Below are positions 1 to 5,760 of a stretch of DNA of 8,101 bases, piece after piece. This DNA is from an uncultured Prevotella sp. (GTDB taxonomy: Bacteria; Bacteroidota; Bacteroidia; Bacteroidales; Bacteroidaceae). Location of the stretch: NCBI GenBank assembly GCA_947095945.1, contig CAMUQM010000082.1, positions 1-8,101 of the forward strand, in the 5' to 3' direction. The position numbers and the translations under genes were made by a program. Below the pieces are notes generated by a model. That model saw only the letters and a program-made list of their open reading frames with translations, made no database searches and was not told the DNA's origin. Each line of letters starts with the position of its first letter. Position 1 is the stretch's first letter.

Positions 1-308
1 CATTAATATCCTTCATAGTTTTGAACTTATGATAGTCAACAGCTTGTAGGCCTATTATTAATTAGCTTTTAGAAAATAGTATATATTTCATTCTCCCTGT
101 AGTCTCTGTAGTCCTTTACAAGACTGATTAGGGATATTCGTAAAACGAAAAAGCTAAGTACTGAATAATCAATAGCTTAGCTTTACCTATAGTACCCAGA
201 CCCGCATTTGAAATATTAAATACGGGAACATCTTATTTAATCCTATTAAATCTCATTATTTAATATAAATAACTAACAATCAATGCAATAAAGTAATAAT
301 TAATTTAG
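1..308. other. Left flank, no gene seen
   Basis: AT-rich DNA left of the proposed attL. I find no convincing reading frame on either strand and no tRNA-like fold. It holds a short tandem repeat, CTGTAGTC at 97-104 and 106-113, and a terminator-like hairpin at 150-184 described separately. By inference this is chromosomal DNA that would rejoin the right flank (7302 onward) if the element excised. The end of a neighbouring gene may lie beyond the left edge. Confidence 0.5.
148..184 (-). terminator. Minus-strand terminator-like hairpin
   Basis: AAAGCTAAG (150-158) and CTTAGCTTT (176-184) are a perfect 9-bp inverted repeat with a 17-nt loop. Five A residues (148-152) run into the left arm, so on the minus strand the stem GCTAAG/CTTAGC is followed by a run of five T, then CGTTTT. 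This is the layout of a rho-independent terminator for leftward transcription. No leftward gene adjoins it here. If the element were removed, ribA would end about 190 bp upstream of it. Confidence 0.45.
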
Positions 309-321
309 TTTGGTTGAAAGT
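309..321. repeat. Proposed attL, 13-bp direct repeat copy 1
   Basis: TTTGGTTGAAAGT is identical to the copy at 7289-7301. After one mismatch both continue with ATA. It sits 80 bp upstream of the integrase start, where attachment cores of integrase-borne elements usually lie. By rough reasoning a 13-base match between two short flanks is unlikely by chance, though AT-rich DNA weakens this. Confidence 0.6.
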
Positions 322-343
322 GATAAAAATAAATTTAGGATGA

Positions 344-365
344 TTGGGAACAATTTGGGAACAAT
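344..365. repeat. Tandem 11-bp repeat, possible Int arm sites or operator
   Basis: TTGGGAACAAT occurs twice without a gap (344-354 and 355-365), and the first base of a third copy follows. The 11-bp period puts both copies on the same DNA face. The pair lies between the proposed attL and the int -7 element and covers the position of the -33 region. It could be an integrase arm-type site, an operator, or both. The integrase has an N-terminal region of the arm-binding type, which fits the first option. Confidence 0.55.
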
Positions 366-369
366 TATG

Positions 370-377
370 TATCTTTG
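370..377 (+). promoter_or_regulatory. int promoter, Bacteroides -7 element
   Basis: TATCTTTG matches the Bacteroides primary-sigma -7 consensus TAnnTTTG and lies 24 bp before the integrase start codon, giving a transcription start near 381. No good TTTG -33 box is found at the usual 19-21 bp spacing; that region is occupied by the tandem repeat 344-365. This suggests a weak or regulated promoter. The ten bases 369-378 (GTATCTTTGC) also fit the CTnDOT attachment-core consensus GTANNTTTGC. Confidence 0.6.
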
Positions 378-401
378 CAGCAGAACTAAAAGCATTGATT
401 T

Positions 402-1739
402 ATGAAGGTTACTGCATTCATCCGAAAGACTGCAAAAAAGAATGATACGGATAGTATGGCTACTATCTATTTTCGTTTGCGTGACGGAAAGAAAGACATT
501 AAGGCTGCAAGTGAGCTTGTAATTAATCCCAATCATTGGAGTAGTGAGAAGCAAGGCTACAAAGACCGTGTTGCGCTGATTTCTGAAGAGAATAAATTAC
601 ATTTGGCGCAGAGTATACAAGATATTGTGTCAGTAATTACAGAGCAATATACAGAAGAAGCAGATAGTGAATGGCTGGCAATGATTATCAACAAGTACCA
701 TCATCCTAATCGTTACAAAACGGAAGAAGAGTTGATGCAGGAAAATAAGCCAAAACTCTTGGAACTCTTTGATAAATTTCTGATAGAACATAAACTATCA
801 GCAGTACGAGTAAAGAACTTTAAGGTTATTAGGCGTTCACTGGCACGGTATGAAATGTATGTGAAGACCGTAAAGCGTGGACATCGTGATTTTATTCTTG
901 ATGTAGATGATGTAACCTCTAACACTTTAAGGGATATGTGGGATTTCTTTGAAAATGAGCATATCTATTATGAGAAATATCCCAAGCTATATGAAGCGTT
1001 TCCAGAGAAGCGTGTTCCATTACCAAGAGGTAAGAACACTTTGATAGATAGATTTTCTCGCATAAGGACGTTCTTTATTTGGTGTTATGATAGAAAGATA
1101 ACAACAAATCGTCCTTTCGACGAGTTCCCATTAGATGAATGTACCTATGGTACACCTTATTATATTACACTGGATGAACGTGACCAAATATTTGATGCAG
1201 ACCTATCCGCACATCCACAGCTTACCATTCAGAGGGACATCTTTATCTTTCAGACCTTGATAGGTTGTAGGGTGAGTGACTTATATAGGTTGACGAGAAG
1301 AAACATCGTGAATGAAGCTATTGAGTATATTCCCAAAAAGACCAGAGAGGGTAATCCTGTAACGGTAAGAGTTCCTTTGAATAATAAAGCTAAAGCTATA
1401 TTGGAACGGTACAATGACTATAAGGGAGCAAAGTTGTTCCCATTCATATCCGAGCAGAAATATAATGTAGCTATCAAGCGAATCTTCGAGGAAGCTGGAG
1501 TTGATAGGATAGTAACAATTCTGGATCCATTGACTCATGAAGAAGTGAAGCGACCCTTGTACGAGGTTGCAAGTAGCCATTTAGCAAGACGTACATTTAT
1601 CGGCAATATCTACAAGAAAGTAAAAGACCCTAATTTGGTTTCAGCGTTATCAGGACACAAAGAGGGAAGTAAAGCCTTTAGGCGATACAGAGATATTGAT
1701 GAAGAAATGAAGAAAGACTTGGTTAAAATCTTAGACTAA
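402..1739 (+). CDS. int: Tyrosine recombinase (integrase)
   Basis: This is a site-specific tyrosine recombinase that should integrate and excise the element. At 445 aa it is full length for the Bacteroidetes integrase family. Residues 1-55 resemble the N-terminal arm-binding domain of that family. A SAM-like core-binding domain follows at roughly 118-235, and the catalytic domain fills about 255-445. The catalytic set is visible: Arg290 in LIGCRVSDL, Lys313 in PKKTREG, His393 and Arg396 in SHLARRTF, His419 in LSGHKEG, and the nucleophile Tyr429 in FRRYRDID. The first ATG at 402 follows the TATCTTTG promoter directly, and the protein begins MKVTAFIRK as relatives do. It lies just inside the proposed attL, and only six bases separate it from the next gene, so the two are probably co-transcribed. 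Confidence 0.95.
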   Translation: MKVTAFIRKTAKKNDTDSMATIYFRLRDGKKDIKAASELVINPNHWSSEKQGYKDRVALISEENKLHLAQSIQDIVSVITEQYTEEADSEWLAMIINKYHHPNRYKTEEELMQENKPKLLELFDKFLIEHKLSAVRVKNFKVIRRSLARYEMYVKTVKRGHRDFILDVDDVTSNTLRDMWDFFENEHIYYEKYPKLYEAFPEKRVPLPRGKNTLIDRFSRIRTFFIWCYDRKITTNRPFDEFPLDECTYGTPYYITLDERDQIFDADLSAHPQLTIQRDIFIFQTLIGCRVSDLYRLTRRNIVNEAIEYIPKKTREGNPVTVRVPLNNKAKAILERYNDYKGAKLFPFISEQKYNVAIKRIFEEAGVDRIVTILDPLTHEEVKRPLYEVASSHLARRTFIGNIYKKVKDPNLVSALSGHKEGSKAFRRYRDIDEEMKKDLVKILD

Positions 1740-1745
1740 ATCCGT

Positions 1746-2669
1746 ATGACAGATAAATTTGAAGAGTTTAAATGCCTAATAAAAGAGTGGCTTGATACAC
1801 ATCCTAAAGAGTATGGTTCATTTGTTGAAGAAATGAACCGTAAGGATAGTGCAGGATTTCAGAAAGTGTTCATGTTAGTAGTGAGGTTAGTTCCCAAATA
1901 CAAAGATGCTGTAAAAAAGAGAATATCTAACGATACTCTGAAAGACTTTTCTTCCTTGGAAGGTATCTTGACTAATTCAAATCTTGCAGAGAACTTGGTG
2001 AATGAGTTCCATAACATCGATAAACACTCCATTGTACCAGCTATGCTTGCATGGCTGTATTATGGCAGAAGTTACGAGTGTATGGTAGAACAGGGTGAGA
2101 GCCTTATTCATAATAATAAAACTAATAGAGTTCATAGATGGATTTTGTCGTTGTTGGTCAAATACATTATTCATAAAAGTATATCTTCTGGAGAAAGAAC
2201 CAAGGAAGATTGGGAGGAATTTAGATTGTATAAACATTCCTTATCCACAGATACAATTGTTGAATCAGCATTGGAAGAAGCGAAAACTTCTGATGGTAAC
2301 AGTAACAATGTTATCAACAAGAAGCGTGGCAGACCAAAGGATGAAAGGAATTTGAAGGAACTTTTAAAGCCAGAAGCAAACGAAGAGTTGCTTTCTAAGA
2401 TAAGGAATAGAATATTAACCAAGCCAAAAGAGAAAGATATTGTTTATCTCAAAATTGCTTTGGAAGAACGGGGCTTACTTAACGAATGTGATATTGCGCC
2501 ATTTCATAGAGCATTATCCGACTATTACAACGTTCAATTAGTGGGACTTCGTGGTGTTCAAAATGCCTATAAAGAGCTTTCAGAGACTATTGGAAAAACA
2601 GGAATTAGGTTGATGGATAAGGGAGAAGACCGTGCTTCAATAGATGAATTCAAGACCTTTTTATCCTAA
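1746..2669 (+). CDS. Hypothetical protein with AT-hook-like motif
   Basis: This protein of 307 aa is soluble, largely helical and charged, with no signal peptide or membrane segment. I recall int-adjacent proteins of this look in Bacteroides elements (possibly the DUF6043 group), but I cannot confirm the family. The N-terminal half (1-165) is acidic and basic helices. A polar linker at 170-190 leads to KKRGRPKDE (192-200), whose RGRP core resembles an AT-hook that binds the minor groove of AT-rich DNA. The C-terminal part (205-307) is again helical. The gene starts six bases after int and ends at a strong terminator, so it belongs to the int transcription unit. By inference it may be an accessory DNA-binding factor for recombination or target choice, as reported for the Tn4555 targeting protein. 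A cargo function cannot be ruled out. Confidence 0.85.
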   Translation: MTDKFEEFKCLIKEWLDTHPKEYGSFVEEMNRKDSAGFQKVFMLVVRLVPKYKDAVKKRISNDTLKDFSSLEGILTNSNLAENLVNEFHNIDKHSIVPAMLAWLYYGRSYECMVEQGESLIHNNKTNRVHRWILSLLVKYIIHKSISSGERTKEDWEEFRLYKHSLSTDTIVESALEEAKTSDGNSNNVINKKRGRPKDERNLKELLKPEANEELLSKIRNRILTKPKEKDIVYLKIALEERGLLNECDIAPFHRALSDYYNVQLVGLRGVQNAYKELSETIGKTGIRLMDKGEDRASIDEFKTFLS

Positions 2670-2677
2670 TAACAGTT

Positions 2678-2716
2678 CGTTTAATTCGTTTAATATTTAA
2701 GCGAATTAAGCGTTTT
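2678..2716 (+). terminator. Terminator after the int operon
   Basis: Bases 2678-2693 pair continuously with 2697-2712 across a three-base loop (TAT). The 16-bp stem contains two wobble pairs, 2680-2710 and 2689-2701, and is followed by TTTT (2713-2716). In + strand RNA both wobbles are U-G. On the minus strand they would be A-C mismatches, so the structure favours a + strand transcript. It begins 8 bp after the stop of the 307-residue gene. The arms are themselves built from a 9-bp tandem repeat, TTCGTTTAA (2676-2684, 2685-2693), so a protein-binding role is also possible. Confidence 0.75.
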
Positions 2717-2724
2717 GCAATTCG

Positions 2725-2756
2725 TTGAAAATCAATCATTTTTCGATATAAATTTG
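2725..2756 (+). promoter_or_regulatory. Promoter of the HTH-helicase operon
   Basis: TAAATTTG (2749-2756) fits the Bacteroides -7 consensus TAnnTTTG. TTG at 2725-2727 lies 21 bp upstream as a fair -33 box. Transcription should start near 2760. The promoter follows the terminator at 2678-2716 directly and would drive the HTH gene and the helicase, perhaps the primase as well. The -7 box continues into GCAG, as does the int promoter. Confidence 0.6.
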
Positions 2757-2757
2757 C

Positions 2758-2843
2758 AGTCGTCATCTCAACCGAGGTGGCGACTTTTTGTTTGCAAGCC
2801 ACCGACAACAGGAAGTCAAACAAGCTGGTGGAGTCTAAAAAAT
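2758..2843 (+). promoter_or_regulatory. Structured leader with attenuator-like hairpin
   Basis: Bases 2758-2769 pair with 2774-2785 in a 12-bp stem with two U-G wobbles (2763-2780 and 2766-2777) and an AACC loop. Five T residues (2785-2789) follow, which is terminator form. Competing pairings exist: GGTGGC (2776-2781) can instead pair with GCCACC (2798-2803), which can also pair through CCACC with GGTGG (2827-2831). TTGTTTG (2788-2794) pairs with CAAACAA (2817-2823). The 3' arm of the hairpin therefore has an alternative partner, as in attenuators. The expected transcription start falls at or just inside the hairpin's 5' edge, so it may instead act as a 5'-end stabiliser. Confidence 0.5.
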
Positions 2844-3158
2844 ATGACCGATATTTTATCTATCATTCAAGGCTCTAACGCACATGTGCGATTAGAGGTG
2901 TCTGGTGAGGATTTGTTGGCATTTTCCAACGACCTTATTAACCGTGCAAAAGACGAACTTACAACCATCGTTGAAGAATCACGTAAGGAACGCTTTCTTT
3001 CTAAGGAAGAAGTAAAACAATTATGTGGAGTCTGTGATGCTACCTTATGGCATTGGGGCAAGAAGAACTATCTGAAGCCTATAAAGGTAGGGAACAAGGT
3101 CAGATACAGAATGTCTGATGTGCAGAAAATCTTAGGTAACGCAACCTCAAAAATCTAA
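2844..3158 (+). CDS. Excisionase-type helix-turn-helix protein
   Basis: This is a 104-aa protein with a C-terminal MerR/excisionase-like winged HTH (HTH_17 type) at about 50-98: FLSKEEVKQL begins the first helix, DATLWHWGKK carries the recognition helix, and KVGNKVRYRMSDVQKIL forms the wing and last helix. Residues 1-48 are a charged helical lead. Proteins of this kind in NBU and CTn elements act as excision factors or regulators, bending DNA at att sites or controlling the excision operon. I chose ATG 2844 because it follows the leader structure and promoter. The frame stays open upstream to a TTG at 2715, but that stretch overlaps the promoter and hairpin and does not look like protein. Four bases separate the stop from the helicase start, so they share a transcript. 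Confidence 0.88.
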   Translation: MTDILSIIQGSNAHVRLEVSGEDLLAFSNDLINRAKDELTTIVEESRKERFLSKEEVKQLCGVCDATLWHWGKKNYLKPIKVGNKVRYRMSDVQKILGNATSKI

Positions 3159-3162
3159 TACT

Positions 3163-4353
3163 ATGGAAAAGGAAGAATATATCCGAGTTGGTACCACCTT
3201 ATATAAATTGGTAGACCAACCCAAATTAGGAGGTGGCTTTGTACGCAAGCGTATCGTATGGAACAACGAAACGCTGCGCCAAGACCATGGCAAGGACTTT
3301 ATGGCAAGTGTACCTAAGTACAATGGCTTCTGTACCTTGCCAGACCATGTGAACTATCAACCAGTTGTAGCAAACTTCCTCAATCTCTATGAGCCGATAG
3401 ACCATGAGCCCAAAGAAGGAACATTCTCACACATAGAAGCCCTTGTATCGCATATATTTGGTGAACAGTACGAGTTAGGAATGGATTATTTGCAGCTGCT
3501 CTATCTAAAGCCCATTCAGAAATTACCTATTCTTCTGTTGGTATCAGAGGAGCGCAATACTGGTAAAAGTACTTTTCTCAACTTCCTTAAAGCCATTTTT
3601 AAGGACAATGTAACCTTTAACACCAATGAAGACTTCCGCAGTCAGTTCAATGCCGACTGGGCAGGAAAGCTCATCATCGTAGTAGATGAAGTGCTGCTTA
3701 ACCGTAGGGAAGACAGTGAACGACTAAAGAACCTAAGTACCACACATACCTACAAGGTGGAGGCCAAAGGAAAAGACCGCTCTGAAATAGCTTTCTTTTC
3801 CAAATTTGTACTCTGCTCCAACAACGAGTATCTCCCTCTTATCATAGACATGGGAGAAACCCGCTATTGGGTGAGAAAAATAGAAAAGCTGCAATCTGAT
3901 GATACGGATTTTCTCAAGAAGCTCAAAGAAGAAATACCTGCCTTCCTATTTTTTCTCCAGCATCGCACACTAAGTACCCAAGAAGAAAGCCGTATGTGGT
4001 TCAATCCTAAACTCACGGAAACACCAGCTTTAAAACGAATTATTAGGAGCAATCGTAACAAGTTGGAGATTGAAATGGCAGAACTTGCCATTGACATCAT
4101 GAAGCAGATGAATATTAAAGAGTATTCTTTCTGCCTAAACGACATAGTTACGCTACTCAACTATACGCAAGTGAAAGCTGAGAAAAGCCATGTGCGAAAG
4201 ATAGTACAAGATATTTGGAAATTGCAGCCAGCAAGCAATACACTTTGCTACACCACCTACCAGATAGACTTCAATCGCCCAAACTATTATTCCGATGTAA
4301 GGAGAATGGGCAGGTACTACACCGTCACTCTCGAACAACTTTCAGAGAAATAA
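3163..4353 (+). CDS. SF3-like primase-associated helicase/ATPase
   Basis: This 396-aa protein has an SF3/D5-like helicase core of the kind found in plasmid and phage primase-helicases (DUF5906-like). Walker A is SEERNTGKST (128-137, Lys135, Ser136). Walker B is LIIVVDEV (170-177, Asp175, Glu176). The motif C/sensor is KFVLCSNN (214-221). A likely arginine finger lies in GETRYWVRK (231-239). Residues 1-100 lack a recognisable primase active site, so primer synthesis is presumably supplied by the separate Toprim protein encoded downstream. Residues 290-396 look like a winged-helix-type DNA-binding tail. The role inferred is unwinding for replication of the excised circle or the transferred strand. 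It follows the HTH gene by four bases and ends before the hairpin-rich gap. Confidence 0.88.
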   Translation: MEKEEYIRVGTTLYKLVDQPKLGGGFVRKRIVWNNETLRQDHGKDFMASVPKYNGFCTLPDHVNYQPVVANFLNLYEPIDHEPKEGTFSHIEALVSHIFGEQYELGMDYLQLLYLKPIQKLPILLLVSEERNTGKSTFLNFLKAIFKDNVTFNTNEDFRSQFNADWAGKLIIVVDEVLLNRREDSERLKNLSTTHTYKVEAKGKDRSEIAFFSKFVLCSNNEYLPLIIDMGETRYWVRKIEKLQSDDTDFLKKLKEEIPAFLFFLQHRTLSTQEESRMWFNPKLTETPALKRIIRSNRNKLEIEMAELAIDIMKQMNIKEYSFCLNDIVTLLNYTQVKAEKSHVRKIVQDIWKLQPASNTLCYTTYQIDFNRPNYYSDVRRMGRYYTVTLEQLSEK

Positions 4354-4420
4354 ATACTATTATTTTGATGAAATGATGAAACAAGAATATAAGCTACTGA
4401 ATATAAGGAGAATAAATGCT

Positions 4421-4441
4421 CATCAGAAATCCATCAGAAAT
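4421..4441. repeat. CATCAGAAAT direct repeat, 11-bp period
   Basis: CATCAGAAAT occurs at 4421-4430 and 4432-4441, separated by one C, so the period is 11 bp, about one helical turn. Nearby TGATGA sequences (4365-4378) add related motifs. Two helically phased copies beside a proposed origin could be iteron-like protein sites, but two copies are a weak array. Confidence 0.4.
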
Positions 4442-4470
4442 AAATCATGGATGAAGTGTATAATTGCTGT

Positions 4471-4514
4471 CCAAAAGAGAAATAGTGTACTATGGTGCCA
4501 AGTTTCTCTTTTGG
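4471..4514. repeat. Perfect 12-bp inverted repeat
   Basis: CCAAAAGAGAAA (4471-4482) and TTTCTCTTTTGG (4503-4514) are perfect inverted copies around a 20-nt loop. CTG (4467-4469) and CAG (4519-4521) can extend the stem past a small internal loop. No T-run follows, so it is not a typical terminator. The loop contains TAGTGTAC, reminiscent of the TAGTGTG at MobV nick sites of the pMV158 type, but the match is short. Confidence 0.6.
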
Positions 4515-4552
4515 TAAGCAGTAAATCCTGAGAACATAGAGTAGCGATTTCA

Positions 4553-4602
4553 CTACTTCCTGAAGTAGCAAGCACTTTTGTCTGCACAAAAGTACAACTT
4601 GC
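4553..4602. repeat. Two adjoining stem-loops
   Basis: CTACTTC (4553-4559) pairs with GAAGTAG (4562-4568) across two bases. Directly beside it, ACTTTTGT (4574-4581) pairs with ACAAAAGT (4586-4593) across CTGC, and GCAAG (4568-4572) with CTTGC (4598-4602) extends that stem through an asymmetric internal loop. The two hairpins share base 4568 and could stack. Such back-to-back structures are common in single-strand origins and in structured RNA. Confidence 0.55.
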
Positions 4603-4617
4603 TCCCCAAGAAAAAAT

Positions 4618-4644
4618 ATCTTATCTGGTAAATAGTGATAAGAT
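4618..4644. repeat. 8-bp inverted repeat
   Basis: ATCTTATC (4618-4625) and GATAAGAT (4637-4644) are perfect inverted copies with an 11-nt loop. It is the last of the stem-loop series in the helicase-primase gap. No T-run follows on the + strand. On the minus strand the stem continues as ATTTTTTCTTGG, so a weak leftward terminator is possible. Confidence 0.45.
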
Positions 4645-4710
4645 GAAACCGTGAAATAACGAAGTAAAGATATAGTTGCACAAGCATCACTTCCCCTTTA
4701 GTTTATTTTT

Positions 4711-4782
4711 TTGATGAAGAGTTGATGTATAATATAAACACTCATTATCAAGCACTTACAAGTAAACTCATCAAATCATCAA
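4711..4782. repeat. Paired TTGATG/CATCAA motifs before the primase
   Basis: TTGATG occurs at 4711-4716 and 4722-4727 (11-bp period). Its inverse TCATCAA occurs at 4768-4774 and 4776-4782 (8-bp period), ending 29 bp before the primase start. TTGATGA also appears at 4365-4371 at the other edge of the gap. The arrangement could be an operator or origin-binding sites flanking an AT-rich core that includes TATAAT (4728-4733). The motifs are short, so the evidence is moderate. Confidence 0.4.
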
Positions 4783-4811
4783 TTTTCTAACAACATCTAA
4801 GCCGTACAATT

Positions 4812-5747
4812 ATGAACATTGAAACAGCAAAACATATCAAATTGCAGGACTTTCTGCAAAGTATAGGGCATACACCTATCAAAATTAGTGGCGAGAAGTT
4901 ATATTATAAATCGCCATTTAGAAACGAAACACAGGCATCATTCAAGGTAAACACAAAGCTCAACCTTTGGTATGACTTCGGACTTGGCAAAGGTGGTAGT
5001 ATCATCGCACTTGCAGAAGAGTTATATCATTCAAGAGATATTTCCTATCTGCTTGCACAAATAGAAAAGTCAGCTCCAGGCATATCCACTATGAACTATC
5101 ACTCCTACCAACCTACAAGGATTACTACTCCAGAAGAACCTGCTTTTAAGAACATAGAAGTCTGCGAACTATCTCACCCTGCCTTACTTCGTTACCTCGC
5201 GGAGCGCAAAGTGGATATTGCGATAGCTCAAAAGGAATGTGTAGAACTACATTTTACCTATAAGGATAAAACCTACTTTGCTATAGGCTTTGCTAACAAG
5301 ATTGGTGGCTACGAACTGCGCAACTCTTTCTTCAAAGGCTGCATAGCACCTAAATCATTTACAATTGTCAAGGCACAAGAGCAAGCCAACATCTGTTTGA
5401 TATTTGAGGGTTTTATGGACTACCTTTCTTATATGACCTTGCAAAAGCAAGGCAAGGGTATCTTAACCCTTAATGATGGCAAGCCAGCTGGAGTTTCGGA
5501 CATTATTATCCTTAACTCTGTCACCAACTTGCAAAAGGTAAAGAGCTTTTTAGCCTCCTACGCACACATCGTTTGTCTTTTCGACAACGATAGGGCTGGT
5601 CAAACAGCCTACGTTGAACTCTCTAAAGAGTTAGGTGCAAAGGTAGAAGATGGCTCCGTGGCTTACTCAAAGTATAAGGACATTAACGACCTACTTTGTG
5701 ACAAGCCTATTACCACTCAACAACAACGAAAGGGAAAAGGGCTATAA
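4812..5747 (+). CDS. Toprim-domain DNA primase, zinc ligands lost
   Basis: This is a 311-aa primase-like protein of the Bacteroidetes mobile-element type, comparable in place to the primase of NBU1. Residues 1-85 keep the fold signature of a CHC2 zinc-finger domain (PFRNETQASFKV at 35-46, then WYDFGLGKGGSIIALA at 53-68), but the positions normally held by Cys and His are Ser, Arg, Asp and Leu, so zinc is probably not bound. The Toprim domain spans about 190-300: the conserved Glu is Glu199 in LIFEGFMD, and the DxD pair is Asp258/Asp260 in CLFDNDRAG. KYKDINDLL near 287-295 closes the domain. It likely primes the complementary strand after transfer or during circle replication, working with the helicase encoded before it. 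A structured gap separates it from the relaxase. Confidence 0.9.
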   Translation: MNIETAKHIKLQDFLQSIGHTPIKISGEKLYYKSPFRNETQASFKVNTKLNLWYDFGLGKGGSIIALAEELYHSRDISYLLAQIEKSAPGISTMNYHSYQPTRITTPEEPAFKNIEVCELSHPALLRYLAERKVDIAIAQKECVELHFTYKDKTYFAIGFANKIGGYELRNSFFKGCIAPKSFTIVKAQEQANICLIFEGFMDYLSYMTLQKQGKGILTLNDGKPAGVSDIIILNSVTNLQKVKSFLASYAHIVCLFDNDRAGQTAYVELSKELGAKVEDGSVAYSKYKDINDLLCDKPITTQQQRKGKGL

Positions 5748-5760
5748 CTCCTCGCTTACT

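Larger units (their letters stand above)
4354..4811. other. Non-coding hairpin block, candidate origin
   Basis: This is a 458-bp gap between the helicase and primase genes, large for such a compact element. It holds a tandem repeat (4421-4441), four stem-loops between 4471 and 4644, and paired TTGATG/CATCAA motifs (4711-4782), with an AT-rich stretch near 4700-4740. A short frame of about 50 codons from 4373 runs through the first hairpin and is probably chance. The position between two replication genes suggests a replication or single-strand initiation origin. A regulatory RNA or an excision-related site is also possible. No TAnnTTTG promoter was found before the primase. Confidence 0.5.

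Noticed and set aside
97..113. CTGTAGTC tandem repeat in the left flank
   Set aside because: Only two 8-bp copies with no partner at the right end; not enough for a functional claim.
1..308. tRNA gene as the integration target
   Set aside because: No cloverleaf, anticodon arm or T-arm-like sequence is seen near the proposed attL, and none beside the right copy.
369..378. GTATCTTTGC as the actual end of a CTnDOT-family element
   Set aside because: No second core lies at the right end, and the 13-bp repeat explains both boundaries better. The motif is adequately explained as the int promoter.
2715..2843. Upstream extension of the HTH protein to a TTG start (43 extra residues)
   Set aside because: The extension overlaps the promoter, the leader hairpin and the tail of a terminator. 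ATG 2844 gives a normal-length protein of this family.
4373..4531. Short + strand frame of about 50 codons beginning MMKQEYKLL after the helicase gene
   Set aside because: It runs through the tandem repeat and the perfect 12-bp inverted repeat, has no family resemblance I can recognise and no clear start signal.
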